DNA from: Labia minor
Taxonomy: Eukaryota; Arthropoda; Insecta; Dermaptera; Spongiphoridae
Assembly: GCA_963082975.1 (NCBI GenBank)
Contig: OY720347.1
Coordinates: 11,390,225 to 11,454,224 of the forward strand
Direction of reading: 5' to 3'
Length of the DNA: 64,000 nucleotides
Numbering within the stretch: position 1 is the stretch's first letter; the number at the start of each line of letters is the position of its first letter. Shown piece after piece: positions 1 to 10,642 of this stretch. Position numbers and translations under genes: made by a program. The notes beneath the pieces were generated by a model, which saw only the letters and a program-made list of their open reading frames with translations, had not been told where the DNA came from and ran no database searches.

Positions 1-204
1 ATATAATATAATATTTAGAAATTTTAAATGAAATTTAAATCATAAAATTCCCTACCCCAGCTCGATCAATGTATTTGCTTATATTATTATGGAGATTCCA
101 ACCAAATTTTTGCAACTCAATTTGAATACTGATATTGATTCTCATTAAAAATTTAAAATAGATTATAAAAATATACCAACAACATATTAATAAAAATATT
201 TTTT

Positions 205-850
205 CTAATATATGGGCCTGGTAAAAAATTCACAGCCTTTTTTAGTAAAATATAAGTCGATTTTTAAAATATGAAAATGAATTTATTTAAACCAAATATG
301 TGCCATTATTATTAATTATCTGTCGCCATTTTTCGGCCACAACTATGATACTATCAGTAAAAAATTTCTGGGGTTTCTCATTGAAAAATTAAATCAAGTG
401 CTTTTCATATGCTTCTTTTGAATCCAGTTTAATTCCATTAAAAAAGTTCTGAAGAGTACAGAATAAGTGTAAGTTAGAGGGTGCCATGTCCGGAGTATAT
501 GGAGGGTGAATTAAAACTTGTCAACCAAACTTTTGCACCTTGTTACAGGTCATTATAGAAGTGTGTGATCGGGTATTGTCATGATGGAAGACAACGCCTT
601 TCTTTTTATTTAATTCAGGCACTTCTCTTGCAATTGAGTAGCATAATCTCTCTTGCTGTTCGTTGTAGAGTTGTGAAGTAATCGTCTGACTATCTTGGAG
701 TACCTCAAGGTGAGCGGATCCCTTCTAGATCTAGAATACACAATAGCATCACCTTTTTTGATGTTAATTCATATTTTGAGAACTGTTGAGGCGGCTCACC
801 ATCTCACGACCTTTGTCACTTACGATTGTGTTTCAAATATATATATTAAT
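205..850 (-). mobile_element. Mariner (irritans-like) transposase remnant
   Basis: The minus strand encodes a decayed C-terminal mariner transposase. Recognisable pieces are GVVFHHDN, SHTSIMT, GWQVLIHPPYTPDMAPS, and a tail FNGIKLDSKEAYEKH ending in NEKPQKFFTDS. The last catalytic Asp is replaced (MAPSN instead of LAPSD), and stops and frameshifts interrupt the frame. The end near 205-230 (gggcctggtaaaaaattcac) fits an eroded inverted repeat. The element cannot be active. Confidence 0.75.
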
Positions 851-924
851 ATAGATAAATTATATTTTAATATAAATATACATACATCTACATAAAATAA
901 AACTTTTAAATGATTTACTTGAAC

Positions 925-1345
925 TCATTTTTTTTATGATGTCTGCCCGTCCGTATGTCCATTGTGTGTCCGTATAGACGTGTATACATGAACGGCTCAA
1001 CAGATTTTGAAAAAATTTTGTACATTTACTTAAAGCATCACTAGCATAAATTCAGCAACTTTTGGTGTATATCCGCAAACCGAAAGTGGTAGTTTACCAA
1101 GTATTAATTTTATATTCATTGTCGGAAATTTTTCACTTAAAATATAAGTAGTAGTAATTAATAATTAAGTATTTAAACTAAAAATAAAAACCAAGATAAT
1201 ATAATTTAGTCATTTTAATTAAAGTTTTAAAAATATTTTTTTTTATACTTTATATATACATATTATATCTACCAATAATGTTGTTTGGAAATTAATTTAT
1301 TTCAAATCGTCGGTCGGTTTCTGTGCATGGCCACAGATCATTTTT
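925..1345 (-). mobile_element. Family D element, truncated
   Basis: Reverse copy of the D repeat. It has the (GACG)-type microsatellite end (gtctgcccgtccg), the phrase around aacggctcaacagattttg, and the distal block cgtcggtcggttt followed by gtggccac. Compare the fuller copies at 41285 and 60407. Confidence 0.7.
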
Positions 1346-1636
1346 TAATTTAATGAAGCCAGATGATTTGAAAAATTTTCTATTTAGTAGAGTGGGTGAG
1401 TTAACAACTAATATCGTTTAGAATGTTCTATGGTTATAGTTCTATAGTGTTGTAGCTTTCTAAATAATCGAAATAAATTATAGAAATTTCTTTGAGGGTT
1501 TTTAAAAGTACCATTTTGGATCAATTTACTAGCGGAATTAGAATATATTCATTAATTAATGAGTAATACACATACTCTTATTAAATTTTTAGTTTTTATA
1601 TTCTTTAAAAAAGCAATGTGTAATTATTAATATGAA

Positions 1637-4600
1637 TTAATAATATTGATAGAGTTCATCAATAATTTTACTTTGTAGAATTTCCTCAATTATTTCTTTT
1701 AAACGTGTATCAACGAAATCACTTTTATAGTTTTTAAAAATCTCACAACATTTAATCAATTGAAAATCTTGAAGATCATGAACTAATTGTTTAGTATATT
1801 CACTGGCAATCATAATTAAAATAAAAAAAGAACAAATACTGTAGGCATAAGGTAGACATTTTTCTACTTCTTTGATTAAAGAGTTGAAGTCCAGTCCACG
1901 GCATTCCAATTCCTCTACAACAACAAATAAATATTATAAATAATTTTTTATTGAAATCGATATTTATATAAATTTAGTAAAAATATCATTATTTCAAAAT
2001 ATATGTACATATTGTAAATTATAATATAATATGTATTAAAAATTTTAAAAAAAAACGTTTTTTTATTTAAGCGTGGAATATATGTTATTATAAAATTTTA
2101 TAATTACAATAAAATAACAACTTTACAAAAGGGAAAGAGAGAGAGAGAGAGATTTAAATTCAAAATAAAATATATAATTGTATCAAATTATTAAAATAAT
2201 ATGTATTTTAAAAGATTTGACATTCAAAAATAAAGAACATTTTCAAATTTTAAAACAAATATAAATATAAAAATATTTTATAAAATAACGTTTTTCCAAT
2301 GGAGTAAAAAGAATAAAATAACTTTTCTATAAACCTGACAAGTTTATGGATGAATTGCTTCATATTCAACGAAATTTTATTCTTTTTTAGTGCAATTTTA
2401 ATTTGATAAATTTATTTAATATAACAAGAGAAATAGAAAAGATGATGTTATACGAAAATTTACAAATTGAATAAAACAAAGAAATATATTGTCTTCAAAA
2501 AAAGGTCAATGCATTGTTTTTTTCTCTCAGGACATATATAAAAAAAAGTTCTTTTCTTTATGCCATTTGAGGGGAAAAACCCCTCTTCATTGGCACTAAA
2601 CCTGATTAATAAGAATTCATCATTAATTTTAATGCTATAAAATATAATTAATTACAATAAAAATGAAAATCTATTTTGATATCAATATTTCTGCTTCAGA
2701 ATCCGTTGGAAAAAAATTAATCAGAGCAATACAAAATGAGTTAGTTACTAAAAGTAATTAATAGCTAATTAATTACAATTAATTAATTATAATTCAATTA
2801 TATTTCTTCTATACCTAAATATCTATAAAAATTTTCAAAAGTCTGTCAATATTAAGATGATGAAAAATCGATTTCAATTTGTCAAAAGAGCGACAGACGA
2901 CAAGTGAAGTTGAGAAAAACGTAATAAAAATAAAATAAAATTACCTTTTGAATAATTTGTTAACTTTATCAATGTCAAAATTACCTCTTGATGGTAATTA
3001 ATAAGTAAATCATTCAAATGTTGGTCACGAAATTTTTTATCCGATGAAATGTAGATTAAATTAACAAGATCCACTCCCACAGTTGCACAGCAGAACACTT
3101 GTAGATCAATTAATTTCGCCTCTTTTTCGGTAAACATAATATTATTCACAACAGAATCACCATGACAAATTGTAAACCAAGGACTGGTTTCCTTAATACA
3201 TCGATTAAAGTCCATTATAATACTATAGAATTGATCTTCAGTCTTTTTGGAAATTTCAATTCCAGCTTCATGAGAAACAAAAAAAATTATTAAACGAAAC
3301 TGACATTATTTAAATTTTATTTTTAATTTAATTTAGGAGGTCTGTTCAAAAGAAAAGGTGAATTTTTAATTTATGCGGGCTGTGTACATTCGATTATCGA
3401 AATTTTTTTTGATATGAGTTGGTACTCATATATTGAAATTATCAGCCATTTGATTTAGTAGTTTGTTTTTGATAACTGAAAAAGTTAGTCACGTTTTTGT
3501 GTATTCTTCGATTTTTTACTTAAAATGGAATAAAGTGCTCTAAATCCTTGTAAATGTTCGATCATGGATTCTGCATCACGATAAAGGACCACATCATTGC
3601 TTGTTTGTGATTTTTTGGTCAAAAACAACACCGTAATCATGCCTCAACCACCGTATTCACCAGATTTGGCTCCCTGCGACTTTTTCCTATTCCCAAAACT
3701 TAAGAAACCAATGATAGGAAAGCGTTTTGCCACAATTGATGAGATAAAGTTGGAATCGTAGAACGAAATAATGACCATACCGAAAAGCGCATTTCATAAG
3801 TTCATTATCTCTGAGGAGAATTACTTTAAAGGGGACAAAATGGATATTAATGAATAAATAAATACTTTTCGAAATAATTCAAAATTTACCTTTTTTTTTG
3901 AACAGACCTCGTATACTTAAATTACCTTTCCTGGCAGCATCAATACCTCGATTTTTATTTGCAAATATTAAACTTTGTATAGAAAATAAATTTGTAGGAA
4001 ATCCAAAGAATTCTTTTAATGCAATTTTTTTAAATTCCTTTGGATCTTTCCATTTAAATGCAATTCCAGCGGCATGAAATCGGGCAAGAGATTTTAAGGC
4101 TAGATGAAATTTAGGTATTTCAAGATCAAGTGGTTGACTAGTAGATTGAAAACCATCAGGCGAGATATCCCTTAAAACAATAAATTCCCCAATTGGTTCA
4201 TCATAGGAATAATAGAATTTGGGAAATATTTCCAAAAGCTCAGGCATTTTTATTACATTTACCATTTTTGGTAATAATTTTGAATAAAAATAACTTTCTT
4301 TTTGAAATTTCTTTGTAATTTTATATCTGAAAATATATAAAAACAAAATAAATAAATTATTACTTAATAAAAAAACAACAACATATTTTAGTTAGACTAG
4401 TGGTTCTCAACCTTTTTGGACCAAACGCCCACTTCGTAAGGCCGGCTTCAAATTCGCCCCCCTATAAGTTTATAAATTTAAGAACCTGATAGCAAAATCA
4501 TCTTACTTTTTTTTTTTAGAACCATATTGAAAAAAATTTTAAAAAACGGAAATGTTTAAAATGTTCGCAAAATCATCTTACATTTTTTTTAGAGTTGAAA

Positions 4601-6055
4601 ATGATTTCGCCCCCCCCCCCCCCCAAAAAAAAAAAAAAAACTATCGCCCCCTTTAAGATGTCGATCGTCCAGGTTGAGAATCACTAAGTTAGATTAGACA
4701 ATTCTATTATTCTTTTAAATTTAACTTTTTAATAGAAATTTTTATAAAATATGCACTATTTTCTGGAAACTATCTATATAAATAGTTTCGTTCAGAATTT
4801 AATATTTATTTATATGATTATTTTTTACCTTTCCCTATTTATTTCCGCTATATTTAAAATTTTGATTAATACAGGAATTGTATGAAGAAAGTTATTTCTT
4901 TTCAATGTCAATTCAAATTTAGCATTGCCTGAGTTTGAATAAAATGCTTCATTGTAATTATCACATACCTAAAAGGAAAGTAAATTATTAGATGTATATT
5001 ATAATTTGATTGATATAATATAATTTACAGATAAGCAGATGAGCAGACTAAAACTTATTAAAAAATCTTTTATATAAATATTCTAAATATATTTAAATAT
5101 TATTTGAAAATATGAGGGTATTCAAATTCTATTGGGATGTAATTGAAATAATAATAAATAATTCATTTGAACATTTTCGAAAGAGATAGATAGATAGAGA
5201 GAATATCAAACTTCATTAGAGAAAAAAACGGTGGAGATTTTAACTCAATAAAGAACTTTCTCTTCACTATTTATATTTTAATTTAATTATAATCAATTAT
5301 TTTTTTAACTGATTTTTAAATTAGCAACCCTAATTATAATATTATTTCATGTATATTATAAATTGTTTTTATTCTCTAAATCAGGCCTGGCCAACCCGCG
5401 GCCCACCGTGAAAAATGTGCGGCCCGCCAGTTAACTTTATATTTTTTTTGTAACTTTCATTTCTCGTCTGTATATTCAAAAACAAAGAAAATAATTGAAA
5501 TAATTATAATTAATTGATTTTTTTATTTAAAATATGTCCTAAAATTTTACAACTACATATTTAATTCCATAAAAAGGAAGAAAAAAGTTAGAAATAAAAG
5601 TAATTAATAGAGAATATATTTTTTTATTTTAAATGTTATTATTATTTTTATTTAAAAAAAAGTAGCCAAAAAATAATAAATAAAAACATTAAACATTAAG
5701 CGTCAAGAAAAAATTAAGTGTTTTTTAATACATTCATGTACGCTTCCCTAAAATGCGGCCCCCGAAGCAATACTCCTAATCAAAAAGGCCCATGGAGTTA
5801 TTTGGGTTGGCCAGGGCTGCCCTAAATCATAAATATATGTATATATACATTTTAGATTTTTTTTTTTTTGAAAAATTTTTTTTTTTTAAATTAAAAAAAA
5901 ACAAAAAATTTTATCTAGTATTATACTTCTGATTTCTTATATTATATTAATGAAAAATAATATAAATATATCTATACCTTAATACTTTCAATTTCTTGTA
6001 ATTCTTCAATCTTATTCAAATGTTGATATAATTTTTCAATTGAAAATTCTGCCAT
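1637..6055 (-). CDS. Ecdysteroid-kinase-like (CHK kinase) protein, complete, 5 exons, 405 aa
   Basis: Five exons on the minus strand (5978-6055, 4829-4968, 3926-4326, 2945-3265, 1637-1914) total 1218 nt. They join in one frame through GT-AG introns from the ATG at 6055 to the TAA at 1637-1639. The product fits the EcKinase/CHK family (Pfam EcKinase, SMART CHK), a kinase-fold group that phosphorylates small molecules; some members phosphorylate ecdysteroids. Visible landmarks are VLIKIL with a likely ATP-binding Lys62, FQKESYFY with Glu83, the catalytic-loop HGDSVVNNIMF (His241, Asp243, Asn248), and IDLQ with Asp260 as the metal-binding equivalent of DFG. The C-terminal part (ELECRGLDFNSLIKEV) also matches the family, and the length is usual. 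No signal peptide is seen, so it is probably cytosolic. The N-terminal Gly-rich segment usual in the family is weak. Substrate unknown. Introns 1, 2 and 3 each hold a DNA transposon. Confidence 0.9.
2136..2152. repeat. (GA)n microsatellite
   Basis: Short GA run inside intron 4 of the CHK kinase gene. The rest of that intron (1915-2944) is plain AT-rich DNA with no recognisable repeat. Confidence 0.8.
3335..3914 (+). mobile_element. Internally deleted mariner in intron 3 of the CHK kinase gene
   Basis: Ends are inverted repeats (aggtctgttcaaaagaaaag, and aaaaaaaaagaacagacct-type at the right) flanked by TA. The plus strand keeps ILHHDKGPHH, then after a frameshift PQPPYSPDLAPCDFFLFPKL and GKRFATIDEIKLES. 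The N-terminus and the first catalytic Asp region are missing. It lies antisense to the host gene and fills most of the 660-bp intron. Its right target TA sits about 11 bp from the splice donor. Same lineage as 46145-46765. Confidence 0.85.
4398..4686. mobile_element. hAT-type MITE in intron 2 of the CHK kinase gene
   Basis: Terminal inverted repeats are tagtggttctcaacc and ggttgagaatcacta. The 8-bp target duplications are agttagac (4390-4397) and agttagat (4687-4694), one mismatch. The interior has a poly-C/poly-A stretch near 4608-4640 and no coding capacity. Confidence 0.85.
5382..5819. mobile_element. hAT-type MITE in intron 1 of the CHK kinase gene
   Basis: Inverted ends caggcctggccaacc and ggttggccagggctg are flanked by ctctaaat (5374-5381) and ccctaaat (5820-5827), an 8-bp duplication with one change. 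The interior is AT-rich and non-coding. Confidence 0.85.
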
Positions 6056-6529
6056 TTTCGTTTAAATTAAAATGTTTGTAAGGAGTAAAACAATATTCAT
6101 TTATCAACAATGTTAATCAATATTTTTTTATATATATATATATATATATCATGATTTTAGCACAATGGATTTGATTATATATAAATCAATCAAGTGAAAA
6201 TTTATTTATTCTTCATAAAAATATAATAAATAAATATAAATAATCTTACAATGATTTTTTTAATAAATTATTTTCAGTTTTTATCACAAATTTGATCATA
6301 ATATATATAATCAATTTAATATAATATATATATATATAAATATCATAGTAGTCTAAATTTAGAAACATTTGATAATAATAATAATAATCAAAATGAGCAA
6401 AACTTATAAGGTACAATGAATGCGATAAACGTAAGAAACAAAATAAAACCTTCAGTTTCAATGAGAAACAGTTTTATCGATCACTTAATAAAAATATAAG
6501 CGAACACTCTAACGCCGAAATAGATCTTG

Positions 6530-8110
6530 AAAAATGTAGACACTATTAGGAGTCAATTTAGTCGGGGTTAACTTAAGATGATTTTGAAGCTGGATGGAAT
6601 GATGATCTTGTTAAGATAAATATGGATCATATTCTATCACATTCTCGGAAGATGTTAACAAAACTATCCTACAAAAGACGATCAACTGGAAATCAGATGA
6701 AATCGAAAATTTTTGGCTTAAATGATTTATATCTGTACATAAATCTTTGGCCAAAGTCTATTCTGATGCTATTAGTAATCCTCATAGTTTCCTTCAATTT
6801 CTGGCAAATGGTACCACCTTCCTTTTATTTAAAAAAGGAAACCCTCTGGACCTAAAAAATTACCATATAGGCCAGTGACATATCTTTCTGTATTTTATAA
6901 GCTGTTCACTAACACCAGAAGAAATATACAGATATCTAAGTAACCAACAAAACCTCACTATAAGTCATACTATTATGTAGAATGAGCTTACCACCAAATA
7001 TAGGTCTAAGCTCACCAAGCTATTGAACTCAAAGTTCAATTCGAAGAATATGTTTAAACACTGCCTTTACTTACTTACTCAGATGGCATAATTAAGTAGA
7101 ACAAAATGAATGGACTTGGATGAATTAAACCGATTAACTCGTCAAAAGTTATACAAATTCAATTGTCATCATCGTAAGTCAGCAATAGAACCCTTATATC
7201 TCTCTCGGGAAAAAAGACAAATTCGAATGATATTTCGAAAGTCATACTAATCCTAAGATTAGTAAAAATAGACAAATTTACTCCACTTAAACTAAAGTAA
7301 GAAGAAATAGACGATATAATCGAACCATATGAGATCCTCATAACATCATGGAAAAAATAAATTACTCCATGGGAAATATCCGACCAATGTCGATAGGGAG
7401 ACATCACTTTTAATGTTTGGAAAGGGCTACACCACCATTCCCACCATCTGAGAGAATTATCACGTCAATTCAGGATAGGACGATTTGAACTCGAAATTAT
7501 AAGAAAAACATCCACAATCAAGTTGGACGTAGTCGATCGATGTAGGCATAACCAAGTGACAAAGATCCTGGACATTCAAATTTCCTTTAAGTACAACCTT
7601 ATTACTATCTCAGAACCCTATTATAAACACTCACTGATCAGAATCCTACTCCCATGTGTTGTACTGGAGAATTGTCCCAAAATAACAGATAAATCCAACG
7701 ATTACAATCCCCCTCACCTTCTGTTCTGTAAAAAGGATAAAAGGCAACAATAAAAGAGGTGGAGATCCCTTTATCCCATAAAATCTCTAAAACTGAGAAA
7801 GAAAAATACATCAAATATCAAAATCTTGCAAAGGAGCTGAAATCTCTGTGGAAATTGACTAAAGTAAAGAGAGTTACAATAGTAATGTCGGTAGGAGGAA
7901 TATCTCTAGTGAACTTTAATGACAATTTAAAGGTATTAAGCCTATCAGATAAACTTTCCATCATTATCGAACAAACATTTATACTACAATTTTGCTATAT
8001 TCTTAGAAAAGTCCTAATTCCATAAATGAAAAATAAAGATTGATGTAGGTTTGAGTGAATTCACTCTCCATCGAACTCTTGAGCCTAATCTTCAGGAAAA
8101 TTTTCAAATA
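6530..8110 (+). mobile_element. Decayed non-LTR retrotransposon, R4/Dong-like
   Basis: Broken plus-strand frames resemble the reverse-transcriptase and C-terminal parts of R4/Dong-type LINEs. One block has IENFWLK, then LANGTTFLLFKKGNPLDLKNY, RPVTYLSVFYKLFT (about 6690-6910). Another has MDLDELNRLTRQKLYKFNCHH, then LYLSREKRQIRMIFRK (about 7110-7240). The last is EKEKYIKYQNLAKELKSLWK followed by VKRVTIVMSVGGI (7795-7905), ending near FCYILRKVLIP. Stops and frameshifts throughout make it a fossil. The clade assignment is from recalled motifs, not a search. Confidence 0.65.
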
Positions 8111-8930
8111 GGTTTTTGAGCAATTAATTTTAAAAGAAACATTAGAATTTATTATATAACTTACGTATAATTGAACTAATAAAATAAAAATAAATTAAAT
8201 ATTAATGACTAAATTATTATTGAATTTAAATAAATGTTTTACTTTTTAAAATTATTTTTTTGATAATTTTAGATTAATTTTTTTATATATTATTTAATTA
8301 TAGTTTATATGAAATAACAAGTTACTTTACTTACTTAACTAAATAAATGTCCTAAAAGCAATTATTTAAATATTTTCTTTTTTTATTAATATATTCATAA
8401 TAAATATTTTGTCTCGTAATTCTTATATGAATGTAGATTGTTTAAGTACTTAGTAATTATAAAATAATCTAAAAAGAAATATATTAACAATTTTGGTTTT
8501 TAATTTTTTTTTAAATTCTATATAAAAATAAAAAAATAATCGAAATGAAACAATAACACACGGAATTTTTTATTGTAGATTATTGATTTATCTTCATATT
8601 TGATTGATATATTTAAAACCTTATCAGTAATCAAATTATTTTATTCGGTTTAGTTATAATAAAATTTATGAAAGTGAGATAAAATATATTCAAGATAAAA
8701 ATAATTTATATTTTTTTATATATAATAATAATATTTATAGTTAAATAAATTTTTTACAATATAAGCTATGAATCTCTAAATGGACTGGATATTTTCTACA
8801 TATTTGTACCAAATCAATTATTTATAATTTAGTCTTGTATATATTATTATTATTATTATACAGATTATCTCTCATAAAGAAATGCAGCAGACGTCCTAAT
8901 TTATTATTATAGATTTTGTAGCTCCTATTT
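8111..8930. other. AT-rich spacer without recognised features
   Basis: Between the LINE remnant and the next repeats there is only low-complexity A+T sequence. At 8938-8975 a fragment cagtggtgtattgggagggg resembles one end of an hAT element whose other end I cannot find here. Confidence 0.5.
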
Positions 8931-9047
8931 TCACTACCAGTGGTGTATTGGGAGGGGAACACGGGGAACTAAATTGTATATATACGATTCTATTGAGGTC
9001 ATGTTCGCTTTCATAAATAAATAATTAAATATTTTATTAAAAAAAAT

Positions 9048-9166
9048 AAATATTTTATTAAAAGAACATAAATGAAAAAAAAATAGTCATAAAACATACA
9101 GCCCTTAAACGTGCGTATTAATGCACTGAAAGACAGAAAAGTATGGCCTGTTAATATAACATAATA
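9048..9166 (+). repeat. Family C repeat, left part, split by a transposon
   Basis: Carries the C-family phrases aaaatagtcataaaacatac, cgtgcgtattaatgcac and gcctgttaatataacataa, also seen at 22800, 52330 and 63870. The Tc1-like element at 9167 interrupts it. The right end of the family (tatatatacaacttttgcta) resumes near 10019. Confidence 0.7.
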
Positions 9167-10018
9167 CAGGGTTATCATAAAAGAATGGTGCGGTTTCGAA
9201 CATTGTTTAAAGGAAAAAAAGAATTACTAGCAGTTAATGTTGGTTATTAATCTAATTTGTCGTTTCATACAGTTTTTTTTACATAATTAATAAATTTACA
9301 AACATTAACTTTAGGCGAATCACGTTGTTTCTCAACAATTGCGTGAGGGTTTTCAGAGCCCCATATTCGTGAATTGTGTCTGCTTATACATCCACTCACA
9401 TGGAAAGTAGCTTCGTCTGTAAATATTATATCATCTAAAAATGATTCGTTTTCACTTATTCTGTCCAACATTTTAACAGCGAAATTGTAACGGTTTACAC
9501 CATCATTGGGTTTCCATTCCTGCAGTATCTGAATTTTATAAGCGTGTAATTTTTTATCTAAAAGTTTGTGAACCGTTGTTTTTGGAATACCTAATTCAAC
9601 GTTTCGGCTAGGGATGGACTTCCCAGGACTTCTAATTACCGATTGTCTAATTAGTTCAACTGTTTCGTCTGGTACATTTGGTCTGGCGGTTGATTTCCGT
9701 TTCTGAACTGATCCAGTTTCTTCAAATTGTTTATACCAGCATGTTATGTTATTTTTGTGTGGTGGATCTCTTCCAAATTCTCGTCGGAACGCACATTGAA
9801 CTAAAATTACGGATTTTAATTCAGCCATCAATAAAACACACTTTGCTTTATCTTTAACAGAGAAGATAGCAACTCACTAAACTCACCGCAACAACAGTAC
9901 AAGAACTGATGTTGAGGTTAGAACAGCTTATAAACAAACTTCCTTTATAATATAATTTAGTGCTGCGCTTGCAGAAATCATGACGTCATGAATTCTGCTG
10001 GCGTTGCAGGAACTGGGT
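9167..10018 (-). mobile_element. Tc1/mariner-superfamily element with DUF4817-type transposase
   Basis: A 188-codon ORF (9831 down to 9265) begins MMAELKSV. It has a DUF4817-like helix-turn-helix region (FRREFGRDPP, WYKQFEETGSVQKR), a second HTH (GIPKTTVHKLLDKK), and FTDEATFHVSGCISRHNSR with the first catalytic Asp. It ends at INYVKKTV, before the rest of the catalytic domain, so it is truncated. The left end, acagggttatcataaaagaa (9166-9185), resembles this group's terminus. No matching right end is visible, so the right border is approximate. It has inserted into a family C repeat. Confidence 0.8.
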
Positions 10019-10123
10019 CTATAACTTATATATATATATATATACAACTTTTGCTAGTATATCAAACAATAAGATAAGATAAGATAAGATAAGATAAGAT
10101 AAGATAAGATAAGATAAGATAAG
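10019..10123 (+). repeat. Family C right end with (AAGAT)n tail
   Basis: An AT dinucleotide run and tatacaacttttgctagtat are followed by about ten aagat units (10071-10123). The same end, with or without the pentamer, occurs at 23125, 38555 and (reverse) 56967. Confidence 0.75.
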
Positions 10124-10531
10124 CGTTTCATTATTGTAATATAAAAGCAACAGTAATAATAAAGAAACGATCTTTTTACGTCACATCGTTGTTTTTTTAA
10201 TATTCACAGCCTTTTTGATTCCTTTCTAATTTCAACAAAATAGTCCTAAATAATCTTTCTGAATGACAAATTTTCTTAAGAGACTAGATATAAGACGAGT
10301 CCAAAGAAAAACAATCCTTGTATAAATTCAATATAATTTAATATACTCCAATATAAATTCTTAGATATAAAATATTGCCAATTGCTAGATGTATATATGT
10401 AAATATAGAAATTAGGCTAGATTAAAAACCATTTATAACAAATTAATTAAAATTAAAAAAAAATTAATATTTAGAATCAAATAACGTTTCTGGTTTATAT
10501 CGTTTTACAAAATTTTTATTTTTTTAGTATA

Positions 10532-10609
10532 ATGAATTTGAATAAATCTTTTTTCAGAATTCTCTTTTCAGTTGTTATTTTTATTATTTTTGTTTATTTC
10601 GAAATTTGA
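10532..10609 (+). other. Short upstream ORF resembling a signal peptide
   Basis: An ATG at 10532 starts 25 codons with a hydrophobic core (FSVVIFIIFVYF). They end at a TGA that lies in frame with the proposed start at 10643. This may be a uORF, or the true first exon of the Cys-rich gene joined by a splice I cannot place. Confidence 0.3.
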
Positions 10610-10642
10610 AAATTTTTTGTGTTTTTTTCTCTTTTAAATTTA

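Noticed and set aside
7159..7407. 82-codon minus-strand ORF
   Set aside because: It is antisense to the recognisable LINE block read on the plus strand at 7110-7240.
9265..9831. Host gene derived from a transposase
   Set aside because: The ORF is open for 188 codons, but catalytic residues after the first Asp are missing, a transposon-like terminus lies at one side, and there is no sign of selection visible from one sequence.
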